Shown here one piece after another: positions 9,426 to 17,248 of a DNA stretch of 64,000 bases. Location: contig NZ_JADHDT010000008.1 of NCBI RefSeq assembly GCF_016820445.1, forward strand, positions 186,001-250,000, read 5' to 3'. The position numbers and the translations under genes were made by a program. The notes beneath the pieces were generated by a model, which saw nothing but the letters and a program-made list of their open reading frames with translations, did no database searches and was not told where the DNA came from. The DNA is from Sphingomonas beigongshangi (GTDB lineage: Bacteria > Pseudomonadota > Alphaproteobacteria > Sphingomonadales > Sphingomonadaceae). How positions within the stretch are numbered: position 1 is the stretch's first letter; every line of letters begins with the position of its first letter.

Positions 9426-10007
9426 ATGAAACGCCGATATTTGCTGGCGTCAGCATGCCTTATGCTGACGAACGCTGGTGCTTGGTGTCAGGCCATTAAC
9501 ACGTATCGCTATGATTCCCTTGGACGTCTTATCGTATCGTCAGTGAGCGCGGCGCCCAACGGCAGCAAGTCGACGACCATTGGATATGACCCGGCGGGCA
9601 ATCGCACGTCCTACACAGTCGCGGATGGTTCGACGCCCACGCCCACGCCGACCCCCTCGCCATCGGCTCCGGTCGCGCTCAATCCGACGCTGAACTTCAA
9701 GTCCAGCGGCCGCTACACGATTGCGCTGCCGACGTTGGCGTCCTCGAGCGCCCCGGCGCTGATCGTCAGTTTTGCCGTTCCGTCAGGCGGCGGCAGCGCC
9801 AGCATCGCGAGCGGCGCGCAATCGGTAAGCTACGCGGCTCCCTTCCTCCCCATCCCGCAAATGTGCGAGCCGGCGGAGACCTACGCTTTCAGCGTGCCCT
9901 ACACGGTCCAGAACGCCGCGGGAGGCCAGATCGCAAACGGTACGGCGACGATCCTCGTAACGGGTCCGGCGGGGCCGAAGCCGCCGCGCTGGCAGATGTG
10001 CCCGTAG
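9426..10007 (+). CDS. Small secreted YD-repeat (RHS-like) protein
   Basis: A 193-residue protein with a Sec signal (MKRRYLLASACLMLTNAGAWC), two YD repeats ('YRYDSLGRLIVSS', 'IGYDPAGNRTSY'), a Thr/Pro linker (TPTPTPTPSPSAP) and a C-terminal ~110-residue domain rich in Ser/Ala and beta-prone segments that resembles an Ig-like fold with a possible Cys pair. It lies 74 bp upstream of the large RHS gene on the same strand, so they probably form one transcription unit. A short YD protein before a full RHS gene may be a chaperone-like partner or a remnant of an earlier RHS gene; the sequence does not decide. Start: ATG at 9426 with 'gatcgggggcca' upstream. Confidence 0.75.
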   Translation: MKRRYLLASACLMLTNAGAWCQAINTYRYDSLGRLIVSSVSAAPNGSKSTTIGYDPAGNRTSYTVADGSTPTPTPTPSPSAPVALNPTLNFKSSGRYTIALPTLASSSAPALIVSFAVPSGGGSASIASGAQSVSYAAPFLPIPQMCEPAETYAFSVPYTVQNAAGGQIANGTATILVTGPAGPKPPRWQMCP

Positions 10008-10081
10008 CGGACCCTGCCGCACCACGTCCGTCCTTCGCCTCAAGCGTGAGGCAGCCTAGCTCGAAATTGCACGGGGGTATC

Positions 10082-13000
10082 ATGTCCAAGGTCGTGCGGA
10101 GGCGCTTCGCCTCTCAAGCATCGCAGCGCACTTTATTCTGCCTGTCTACGATCTTGTGTTCGGGCATCGCACATCCGGTGCTTGCGCAATCCATACCTGC
10201 CACGCCGGTGGCCCCGGTCCAGTCTTCGCCGGACAATTACGGTGTCGATCTCGCTACCGGCGCGCTCAATCTATCGATCACGGACATCTCGGTCGGCAAT
10301 GAGTCGAGCGGCCTGACGCACAAGCGCCATTGGGTGGGCCTGAACCAATGGCGCGACCAGTTCGACCTGACCTTGTATGAGGCCAATGGAAAAGTCGTCG
10401 TCGGCATCGGAGGCGGAACGGAAACCTTCACGAAGACGGGCTCGACCTACGTTTCGGACCAGGGCGACGGAGCATCGCTCGTCCTCCAGAACGCAGCCTA
10501 CGTCTATACCGCGAAGGACGGCAGCGTCACCACGTTCACGCAGCGTGATTATCGGGACGGCTATCGCGCGACCCAGGTCCGGCGCCCCGATGGCGAGACG
10601 CTGACGTTCTCCTATGCGTCCGGCTCCTTCTGGATCCTGCCGAGTACGCCGTGGAGCGGCGGCCTGCCGGTGGTGCTGAGCCGTCTGAGCGCGGTCGACA
10701 GCAGCAGCGGCTATCGGCTCAATTATCTGTACGTCAGCGATGCCGTCAACACGGTGGGCACGGCGGGGGACTGGCTGGCGCGGACCGGCGTTTCGGTCCA
10801 GAACGTCCAGCGTGGCACGGGTGTCCTGGGGACGTCCACCTACTCCCAGCCCGCCTATTACGGGGCGAGGACGCTGTCCGTGTCCGACATGGCGGGTCGA
10901 TCGACGGCCTATGGCATCGACGCCTCCGGTCGCATCACATCGATCACCTATCCCGGCAGTGGTTCGGCGGACATTACCATCGTCTACAATTCGATTGGCC
11001 GAATTGCGTCCGTCACCGATGCGTCGGGGACGACCAGCTATGTCTACAGCGACAATGGCAACGTCCGGACGACGAGCGTCACCGACCCGAACGGCGCCAC
11101 GTCGTCCTACACCTTCAACATCGCGACGCAGAAGATGCTGTCTTCGACGAATCCGGCGGGGCAGACGACGACCTTTCAATACGACAGCTATGGTCGCACG
11201 ACCCGCGTGACCGCGCCCGAGGGAAACGCCACCCAATATACCTACGACACGCACGGCAACGTGACGGAGACGCGCGTCATCGCCAAGCCCGGATCCGGCA
11301 TCGCCGATGCGGTCAGTAGCGCGCTGTTCCCCTGCACCAGTGCCGCGACCTGCGACAAGCCGCAGTGGACGCGCGATGCACGCGCGAACCAGACCGACTA
11401 CAGCTACGATCAGACGACGGGCAACGTCCTCTCCGTCGTGGCGCCGCCGGATGCCACCGGCCTGAGAGCGACGACGACATTCGGCTATACCATGGTCAAC
11501 GGCGTGCAACGGGTGAACCGGTCCGCGACCTGCCGGACCGCGGCGAGCTGCCCGGGCAGCGCAAACGAGCGCGTGACGACCCTATCCTACGACGTGAACG
11601 GCCTGCCCGCGACCGTCACCGATCAGGCGGGCGACGGGTCGGTGGCATCGACCGTGTCGACGACCTATGACGTCGTCGGCAACGCCGTCAGCGTGGATGG
11701 GCCGCTCCCCGGAGCCGATGACACCAGCTACTTCCGGTATGACGCGGCACGACAGCGCATCGGCCAGATTGCGCCCGATCCCGACGGCGCGGGGCCGCTC
11801 GCCAGGCGTGCAGTGCGCACGACCTATGACGCGCGAGGCCGGGCGACATTGGTCGAGCAGGGAACCGTCACCGACGCTTCCGACAGCGGCTGGAACGGCT
11901 TCTCGTCGCGGCAGCAGGTGGCGCGCGGCTTCGACGGGCTCGACCGCCAGACGTCGGAGACGACGAGTGCGGGCGGCACGGTCTATTCGGTCGTCCAGAA
12001 AAGCTACGTCGGGCAGCGGCTGGAATGCTCGGCGGTTCGCCTCAACAACGCCGTCTGGGGGACGTTGCCGGCCTCTGCCTGTACGGCGCAGGCCGAAGGT
12101 CCGTCGGGTCCCGACCGCATTACCCGCTACGGCTATGACGCCGCGGGCCGCGTCACGCAGGTGACGGCGGGATATGGGACGTCGACCACCGCGACGGAGG
12201 CGACCAGCTACACGCCGAACGGCAAGACCGCATCGGTCACGGACGCGAACGGCAACGTCACGGCCTATGCCTATGACGGCATGGACCGGCTCGGCACCAC
12301 CACCTACCCCGGCGGCAGCACCGAGCGGCTGGTGTATGACGAAAACGGCAACATCACGCAGCGCTGGCTGCGGGACAACAACGTCCTGCGGTACAGCTAT
12401 GACGCGCTCGACCGTCTGACCGGCGTCACCGACGGTTCGAGTCCGAGCCGGGGATATGCCTACGATCTGTTTGGCAACATGACGCGGGCATTCGACGTTG
12501 CGGGCAAGACGATCGACGTTTCCTATGATGCGCTGGGCAGGAAGACGGCGGAGACCAGCAACGTGCTGGGCCGGTCGTACAGCTACGACGCGGCGGGCCG
12601 GCGGACCCGGCTGGCCTGGTCGGACGGGTTCTTCGTCACCTACGAGTATCTGACGACGGGCGAGGTGTCCGCGATCCGGGAGAATGGCGGGTTCGTGCTC
12701 GCGAGCTACGCCTATGACAATCTCGGGCGGCGCACGTCGATCGCGCGGGGCAACGGCACGACGACGGGTTATGGCTACAATGCCGGCTCGCAGCTCACCG
12801 GGCTGACGCACGATCTGGCGGGCACGGCCGGCGATCTGACGCTGACGCTGGGCTATAACACGGCGGGCCAGATCAGCAGCCGCGCCAGCTCGAACAACGC
12901 GTATACCTGGGTGGCTCCGACCAACGTCGACCGGGCCTATGGCGTCAACGGCCTGAACCAGTACACGCAGGCCGGCGGCGTCGGCTTCGCCTATGACGCG

Positions 13001-13915
13001 CGCGGCAACCTGACGAACTCGGGCGGCTCGGCCTATGGCTATACGTGGGAGAACCGGCTGGTGTCGGGCCCGGGCGCCTCGCTCGCCTACGACCCGGTCG
13101 GTCGGCTGCTCAACGAGGACGGGCAGATCACCCTGCAATATGACGGGTCGGACCTGATCTCGGAGCAGAACACGAGCGGGACGATCCTGCGCCGCTACGT
13201 CTTCGGCCCCGGCGACGACGAGCCGATCGTCTGGTACGAAGGCGCCGGTACCGGCGATCGCCGCTGGCTGGTCGCGGACGAACGCGGCAGCGTCGTCGCG
13301 GTGACGGATGGCGCGGGCAATGCGATCGGGATCAACCGCTACGACGAATTCGGCATTCCCTCAGGGACCAACATCGGGCGCTTCCAGTATACGGGCCAGG
13401 CGTGGCTGGCGAGCCTGCGCATGTACCATTACAAGGCGCGCATCTACTCGCCGACGCTCGGCCGCTTCATGCAGACCGATCCGATCGGATACGGAGACGG
13501 GCTCAACTGGTATTCCTATGCGGGCAACGATCCGGTAAACTTCACCGATCCGAGTGGGCTGTCCGATTGCCCGGCCGGCACGCCACCGGGGACATTGTGC
13601 GCGACTTATCCTGGTCTTCCGACACCCGCACCGCGAGGCGGAGGTGGCGGATTCTTTCTCAATCCGATACCGATCATCAAAAGCCTCTTCTGTCTGATAT
13701 TCTGCAAGAAGAAAGGATCAGCCGTTGCCTCCAGTTTGGCACCGACACCGACGTCGCCGCAAAGTGGAAATCGAAACACTTCGATTTGCGAACGCAGGGA
13801 CTGGCACAACCTCAAGGTTTCGGAGAAGGTAGGAGCCTTGAGGGCTGCTGGATATTCGGTTGCGGAGAACGTTAGGATTGCGAATTTCCTTCTACGTCCT
13901 CAAGATACGCGGTAG
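10082..13915 (+). CDS. Secreted RHS repeat protein with RHS-associated core; C-terminal toxin frame broken
   Basis: 1277 residues as read. An N-terminal Sec-type signal ends near 'HPVLAQS'. After a ~200-residue N-terminal domain come more than 20 YD repeats (for example 'YDSYGRTTRVTAP', 'YDALDRLTGVTDG', 'YDAAGRRTRLAW'). The RHS-associated core follows with 'YSPTLGRFMQTDPIGYGDG' and 'YAGNDPVNFTDPSGL', after which polymorphic toxins normally carry a variable tip. Here the tip begins with a Gly-rich and hydrophobic linker, then 'VSEKVGALRAAGYSVAENVRIAN', and the frame stops at 13915. The continuation of the toxin domain is found at once in another frame (13876-14145). RHS shells encapsulate and deliver C-terminal toxins in inter-bacterial competition. 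The start at 10082 follows 'acgggggtatc'. The product is probably truncated unless the frameshift is an error. Confidence 0.85.
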   Translation: MSKVVRRRFASQASQRTLFCLSTILCSGIAHPVLAQSIPATPVAPVQSSPDNYGVDLATGALNLSITDISVGNESSGLTHKRHWVGLNQWRDQFDLTLYEANGKVVVGIGGGTETFTKTGSTYVSDQGDGASLVLQNAAYVYTAKDGSVTTFTQRDYRDGYRATQVRRPDGETLTFSYASGSFWILPSTPWSGGLPVVLSRLSAVDSSSGYRLNYLYVSDAVNTVGTAGDWLARTGVSVQNVQRGTGVLGTSTYSQPAYYGARTLSVSDMAGRSTAYGIDASGRITSITYPGSGSADITIVYNSIGRIASVTDASGTTSYVYSDNGNVRTTSVTDPNGATSSYTFNIATQKMLSSTNPAGQTTTFQYDSYGRTTRVTAPEGNATQYTYDTHGNVTETRVIAKPGSGIADAVSSALFPCTSAATCDKPQWTRDARANQTDYSYDQTTGNVLSVVAPPDATGLRATTTFGYTMVNGVQRVNRSATCRTAASCPGSANERVTTLSYDVNGLPATVTDQAGDGSVASTVSTTYDVVGNAVSVDGPLPGADDTSYFRYDAARQRIGQIAPDPDGAGPLARRAVRTTYDARGRATLVEQGTVTDASDSGWNGFSSRQQVARGFDGLDRQTSETTSAGGTVYSVVQKSYVGQRLECSAVRLNNAVWGTLPASACTAQAEGPSGPDRITRYGYDAAGRVTQVTAGYGTSTTATEATSYTPNGKTASVTDANGNVTAYAYDGMDRLGTTTYPGGSTERLVYDENGNITQRWLRDNNVLRYSYDALDRLTGVTDGSSPSRGYAYDLFGNMTRAFDVAGKTIDVSYDALGRKTAETSNVLGRSYSYDAAGRRTRLAWSDGFFVTYEYLTTGEVSAIRENGGFVLASYAYDNLGRRTSIARGNGTTTGYGYNAGSQLTGLTHDLAGTAGDLTLTLGYNTAGQISSRASSNNAYTWVAPTNVDRAYGVNGLNQYTQAGGVGFAYDARGNLTNSGGSAYGYTWENRLVSGPGASLAYDPVGRLLNEDGQITLQYDGSDLISEQNTSGTILRRYVFGPGDDEPIVWYEGAGTGDRRWLVADERGSVVAVTDGAGNAIGINRYDEFGIPSGTNIGRFQYTGQAWLASLRMYHYKARIYSPTLGRFMQTDPIGYGDGLNWYSYAGNDPVNFTDPSGLSDCPAGTPPGTLCATYPGLPTPAPRGGGGGFFLNPIPIIKSLFCLIFCKKKGSAVASSLAPTPTSPQSGNRNTSICERRDWHNLKVSEKVGALRAAGYSVAENVRIANFLLRPQDTR

Positions 13916-14145
13916 CGGACTACATTGCGCTGGCGCCGGGTTCCACGCCCAACAACAGGGTCTGGTATTTGGGCGAGGTGAAGACAGGAGATGCAGATCT
14001 GTCGCCCAATCAACATGCTAATTATCACTCAGGTCTGACCCAAATCCGCTCTAGCAATGCTTCAAATATATTTCTTGATAAGGGCGATGTAGTTCCAGTT
14101 CTCTGGAACGGGGTGGATCGTTTTCCTGGTTGTCCGAATAGGTAG
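13876..14145 (+). pseudogene. Out-of-frame C-terminal nuclease-like toxin tip of the RHS protein
   Basis: In frame -1 relative to the RHS gene, 89 codons run without a stop to a TAG at 14143. They include 'SRYAVADYIALAPGS', 'VWYLGEVKTGDADLSPNQ' and 'VVPVLWNGVDRFPG'. The Asp in 'ADYIA' and the Glu-x-Lys of 'GEVKTG' look like the D...ExK core of PD-(D/E)XK-fold nucleases, a common RHS toxin type. No start codon fits an independent gene and the join with 'GYSVAENVRIAN' upstream is seamless if one base is restored. So this is the displaced end of the RHS reading frame, by single-base deletion, sequencing error or (less likely) frameshifting. The DNA is more AT-rich than the RHS body, usual for exchanged tips. 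Confidence 0.7.
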
Positions 14146-14151
14146 GAGTTT

Positions 14152-14385
14152 ATGGTGGCGCAAGTTGCTGACTTTTCCGTCAAGGCTAAGGCGGAACACG
14201 CTGATGAATTCAGAAGAGCGTTCCGGCTGATGGATGCTCTGGTAAGTGAAAGTTACGTGGATGATGAGAGAACAGTAATTCGGTTCAAAGTCAGATGTGA
14301 CATGAGTAAGGTGCCGATAATGGAAAGGGAGGTTCCGCTAGGAGCCTATGCGGGAGTGGCCTATACATCTACTCCTTCTCTGTAA
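14152..14385 (+). CDS. Small protein, candidate immunity protein for the RHS toxin
   Basis: A 77-residue acidic/basic mixed protein, predicted cytoplasmic: 'FSVKAKAEHADEFRRAF' at the N-terminus, then 'LMDALVSESY' and 'TVIRFKVRCDMSKV'. It begins only 6 bp after the toxin-frame stop, with 'gtaggag' as ribosome site, exactly where immunity genes of RHS/CDI toxins sit. I do not recognise a family; the immunity role is inferred from position. A second, frameshifted copy exists at 16055-16287, and the homology extends ~30 bp past the stop. It could instead be an unrelated small island gene. Confidence 0.6.
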   Translation: MVAQVADFSVKAKAEHADEFRRAFRLMDALVSESYVDDERTVIRFKVRCDMSKVPIMEREVPLGAYAGVAYTSTPSL

Positions 14386-14415
14386 AACTGATTTGATCAT
14401 CCTCCGATCGCCATC
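14152..14415 (+). repeat. Duplicated unit, copy 1 (copy 2 at 16055-16314)
   Basis: The candidate immunity gene plus ~30 bp of 3' flank is repeated 1.9 kb downstream with roughly 80% nucleotide identity by eye. Both copies end in 'tgatcatcctc' followed by a similar 'ccatc' tail. Copy 2 is decayed. This is a sign of duplication and turnover of toxin/immunity modules. Confidence 0.7.
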
Positions 14416-14439
14416 TCCGCAGCCCTGACGGGTGCGGCT

Positions 14440-14646
14440 GTGGTGATCGTCGCCCCCCCCAGGACTGCGTCATGGCTGATCAATCGCCCCCACCTAAGCA
14501 CCATCGCGGATGCCGAGCGCCTCGGTGAGGCTGGCGCGGTTGTCAGTATAGAGGGCCGCGCCGTGTCAAGCGCAACTGATCGCGACATGGACCAGGTGTA
14601 CATCGAAAGTGTTGACCCTGAACGCTTTGGTTGGGCCAAGACCTGA
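14440..14646 (+). CDS. Hypothetical short protein or gene fragment
   Basis: A possible 68-codon gene from a GTG, ending in 'DRDMDQVYIESVDPERFGWAKT'. I do not recognise it. The C-terminal half looks like real protein, while the start region (a run of C's, no clear ribosome site) does not, so this may be the 3' end of a longer lost gene, for example another immunity or toxin fragment. It sits between the candidate immunity gene and the lipoprotein on the same strand. Confidence 0.35.
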   Translation: MVIVAPPRTASWLINRPHLSTIADAERLGEAGAVVSIEGRAVSSATDRDMDQVYIESVDPERFGWAKT

Positions 14647-14666
14647 TTGCACGGGTGCTACTTAAA

Positions 14667-15077
14667 ATGAATAAATCAATCCTAATCATAGCCTATTTAT
14701 TCATGACCGGCTGCTCAGATCAGTCACCTCATTCTACAAAAATCATATCCCCAACCGGAGACCAAGCCGTCACGGTATTTCACCAGTCTTGCGGCGCAGG
14801 ATGCAATGCCAAAGACACGATCTTCATGAATTTCAAAAGACTTGACGGTCAAATGGTTGATGAAAAGATAGCTGATATACGCGGCGCGGCTAATATTGAG
14901 ATTGCTTGGCTATCGCCAAATAAAATTATAATTGGTGGATGCAATGCCAGTTCTGCAAACATTAAATCGGATATCCTGTCATCAAACAAAAGCGGAGATT
15001 CTTCCAACATAGGAATAATGTTTTCTCGGTACAAAATTGAAGTGCCTGGTAAAGTCATCTGTAGAGGCGCTCGCTAA
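14667..15077 (+). CDS. Predicted small lipoprotein, AT-rich
   Basis: A 136-residue protein starting 'MNKSILIIAYLFMTGCSDQS': a short hydrophobic signal ending in a lipobox-like 'FMTGC', so probably lipidated at the Cys. The mature part has several further Cys ('CGAGC', 'GGC', 'VIC') and a beta-rich look. Codon use is strongly AT-biased (Lys AAA, Ile ATA, Asn AAT), unlike the genomic background, indicating transfer. I do not recognise a family. A membrane-anchored immunity or accessory protein of the RHS locus is one possibility. The ATG at 14667 was chosen over an upstream in-frame ATG because it begins the signal peptide. Confidence 0.6.
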   Translation: MNKSILIIAYLFMTGCSDQSPHSTKIISPTGDQAVTVFHQSCGAGCNAKDTIFMNFKRLDGQMVDEKIADIRGAANIEIAWLSPNKIIIGGCNASSANIKSDILSSNKSGDSSNIGIMFSRYKIEVPGKVICRGAR

Positions 15078-15140
15078 ATTATCATTATGAATTATCAAGG
15101 ATGATCCTTCAGGTTCCGGAGTAATGGCCGACGCTATCCA

Positions 15141-15334
15141 ATGTTTACAGGCAAACTGCTCGGCAAGGCTGCGACGGTGGAACTGCGATCGCAGTTGGCG
15201 TCGTCGGCCTGATGATGCTGACGGACCGGATCAACTAGCGCTACGGCGCGACCGTCATCCTGGCCTGTTTTGTCCTGCTCCAGGCACCCAGTATCGCCAC
15301 CGGACACATGTCCACGGCCATGTTCAACAACTGA
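15141..15334 (+). pseudogene. Relic of a TrbC/VirB2-type conjugal pilin gene
   Basis: Reading with one frame correction gives 'MFTGKLLGKAAT', then 'TAIAVGVVGLMMLTDRIN', an in-frame TAG (15236-15238) where family members have Trp, then 'RYGATVILACFVLLQAPS' and 'MSTAMFNN' before a TGA. The two hydrophobic helices with a polar loop ending 'RI-x-W-RYGATVI' are characteristic of TrbC/VirB2 pilins of type IV secretion/conjugation systems. The gene is dead: it has a frameshift near 15170-15180, an internal stop and no N-terminus. It suggests that a conjugative element once occupied this site. Confidence 0.6.
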
Positions 15335-15345
15335 CCTTGAGCGAT

Positions 15346-15507
15346 CTCGACCGCCAGACGTGGGAGACGACGAGTGCGGGCGGCACGGTCTATTCGGTCG
15401 CTCAGAAAAGCTACGTCGGGCAGGGGCTGGAATGATCGGCGGTTCGCCTCAACAACGACGTCTGCGGGACGTTGCCGGCCTCTGCATGTATGGCGCAGGC
15501 CGAAGGT
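15346..15507 (+). repeat. Displaced 162-bp fragment of the RHS gene
   Basis: This 162-bp block matches 11939-12100 inside the RHS gene without gaps, with about 9 mismatches counted by eye (~94% identity). It has an in-frame stop (TGA at 15434) and no RHS context on either side, so it is a dead internal duplicate. It follows the pilin relic by 11 bp. Confidence 0.85.
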
Positions 15508-15571
15508 CGCCTAGACCCAAATAACTGACTACCGACCCAGCCTCTAATTTCAATATATCCGGAATGTAAAA

Positions 15572-15996
15572 ATGAAATTCCTAGATATTTATATGGATTG
15601 CATTTCCGATTACCTCGGGGAGGCGGATCCCGGGCTGGTCCGGCAAAAAGTTTTTTCAGGAATCGATGCCGAGAACGTTAGGTTGGATTTTTCCTTGGCA
15701 TCGAAGTCATAAGTTGTGGCATTACCTCCATATTCAATCTCCATCGCGATTTAATATATGAAATGGAGCATGCGTTAGATCAAAAAACCCATTGGTTTAA
15801 ATTGGATGGATACAAATTTTTGGAGTTTCGCTTTGACGACAAGGGCTACCAAGTCAATTTATGCCGCATAAACGGGGAAAAAGATACGCATCATATTCAT
15901 TCGGACGACGTATTAAAAAACATCGTGAGATGCTTGCGTCTCACGGAAAATGTTATTGACGCACTTCGTTATGTTCAGCCGCAGACCAGAGACTAA
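15572..15996 (+). pseudogene. AT-rich gene broken by a frameshift
   Basis: The first part starts with ATG at 15572 ('MKFLDIYMDCISDYLG' ... 'VRLDFSLASKS') and stops at 15712. The second part is open in the next frame from about 15685 ('GIEVISCGITSIFNLHRDL') through 'HWFKLDGYKFLEFRFDD' to the stop at 15996. Joined near 15690-15705 they form a single ~140-residue product, so a one-base change probably broke the gene. From 15763 alone a 77-codon frame remains that could in principle be expressed. Base composition is much more AT-rich than the chromosome. No family is recognised; the position among RHS debris suggests an immunity-type gene. Confidence 0.5.
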
Positions 15997-16054
15997 GCCC
16001 ACGGCGGGGGGCTGCATTTGTGACGGTTGGGCCGCTTTCAAGTGGAAGCGAGCT

Positions 16055-16287
16055 ATGGCGCGATTTGCCGACTCTTCCGTCAAGGCCAAGGCGGAGCGCG
16101 CTGATGAACTCAGAAAGGCCTTTCAGCTGATCGATGCTCTGGTGAGCAAAAGCTACGGAGATGGTGCGAAAACCGTCATTCGGATTGCAGTGAAATGCGA
16201 CGTGAGTAGGTGACGATAATGGAAAGGGGGGCTCCGCTAGGAGGCTATACCGGAGTGGCCTATACAGCTGCACTCCCGCTGAAGTAG
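16055..16287 (+). pseudogene. Frameshifted second copy of the candidate immunity gene
   Basis: This copy is homologous along its length to 14152-14385 ('SSVKAKAERADELRKAF', 'LIDALVSKSYGDG', 'TVIRIAVKCDVSR'). Relative to copy 1 an A is missing in 'agtaaggtg' (here 'agtaggtg'), so the frame closes at TGA (16213) after 52 codons. With the base restored the reading continues ('IMERGAPLGGYTGVAYTA') to TAG at 16285. The intact reading of copy 1 indicates that copy 2 is the degenerate one. Confidence 0.7.
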
Positions 16288-16393
16288 CGATCTGATCATC
16301 CTCATATCACCATCCCTCAGGCTCAGACTGAGACCGGGTGATGCTCGCACCCTTTCCGCATCAAGATTGCTGATGCCGCAGGACAAGACGCGC

Positions 16394-16427
16394 AAACCGC
16401 CGCCCTTTCTTCAAAGGACGGCGGCTT
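16394..16427. terminator. Hairpin downstream of the PEP-CTERM gene
   Basis: The stem ccgccg-c-cccttt pairs with aaagg-a-cggcgg (12 positions, one mismatch, 4-nt loop) and is flanked by A and T residues. It lies 33 bp past the stop of the minus-strand PEP-CTERM gene and also faces the end of the island, so it may serve both directions. Confidence 0.6.
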
Positions 16428-16459
16428 GACGGACGTTATGCTTTGGTCGTCGCGGCTGA

Positions 16460-17248
16460 TCAGGCGGCGTATGCCACCGTCGTGGTGGTGGTCTTGTTGC
16501 GACGGCGCATGGCGAAGCCGACCGCGCCCATGCCGAGGATCATCAGCGCCCAGGTTGCGGGTTCGGGGACCGCGCCGGTCGCCGCTTCGAAATTGTAGGT
16601 CGTGCTGCCGCTGTTGGTGATGAACGTGACGTTGTCGGCAAATGCATGATAGCCGGTGGTCGCGCCGCTACCCACGCCGACCGAGAACCCCGACACCGTC
16701 GCACCGGTCAACTGCGCCGCCCATTGCGCGATAGTCTGTCCGGCGTTGACGTCCCCGCCGGTGATGTAGAACTTGTCGTTGACGGACGACGAATACCAGG
16801 TGTCACGCAGCGTGTTGCCGTAGGTGCCGTTATAGGCCCCTTCCCAGATCAGTTCCTTGCGTGCCGATCCGTCCTGGATCAGCAGGCGGAGCGCCGGCGT
16901 ATAGTCGGTGTTGTACGGGTTGGTGGAATCCGCCGCGATCCGCCAGTCGAAGGTCAGGCCTGTCACCGCCGAAAGCGCGCCAAGATCGGTCCGCGCGCCT
17001 GCATATTGGATGCCGAGCTGCGTGCGCGTGCGGTCGCCGGTCATCTCCAGCGATCCGTTGCCGGACCGGGGCGCCGTGGTGCTCACCGTCGCGGTACCGC
17101 CGCCGGTATTCTCTCCCGGAATGGTGCCCCAGGTCGACGCGCTGGGCAGTCCGGACACGGTGTTCACGACAACAGTAGCGGCGGACGCCGGCGCAGCCAC
17201 AATGGTTGACGCCAGCAACGTGGCGACGATCGCGGTATGCACTTTCAT
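16460..17248 (-). CDS. PEP-CTERM sorting-domain protein
   Basis: A 262-residue secreted protein with an N-terminal Sec signal ('VATLLASTIVAAPASA'), a ~200-residue Ser/Thr/Gly-rich beta domain, and a C-terminal 'VPEPATWALMILGMG' followed by a hydrophobic helix and 'MRRR': the full PEP-CTERM tripartite signal recognised by exosortase. A Thr run precedes the end. Such proteins are processed and shown at the surface or built into exopolysaccharide matrix; the function of this one is unknown. The ATG at 17248 was chosen because 'gagagg' lies 9 nt before it; an ATG three codons earlier overlaps that site. It stands alone in its unit. Confidence 0.8.
   Translation of the reverse strand: MKVHTAIVATLLASTIVAAPASAATVVVNTVSGLPSASTWGTIPGENTGGGTATVSTTAPRSGNGSLEMTGDRTRTQLGIQYAGARTDLGALSAVTGLTFDWRIAADSTNPYNTDYTPALRLLIQDGSARKELIWEGAYNGTYGNTLRDTWYSSSVNDKFYITGGDVNAGQTIAQWAAQLTGATVSGFSVGVGSGATTGYHAFADNVTFITNSGSTTYNFEAATGAVPEPATWALMILGMGAVGFAMRRRNKTTTTTVAYAA

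Noticed and set aside
11582..13138. 518-codon minus-strand frame inside the RHS gene
   Set aside because: Antisense shadow of YD repeats; the plus strand has a complete RHS core.
13870..13915. Programmed -1 frameshift for the RHS tip
   Set aside because: Tested by eye for an X XXY YYZ heptamer in the right frame and found none; a plain indel explains it more simply.
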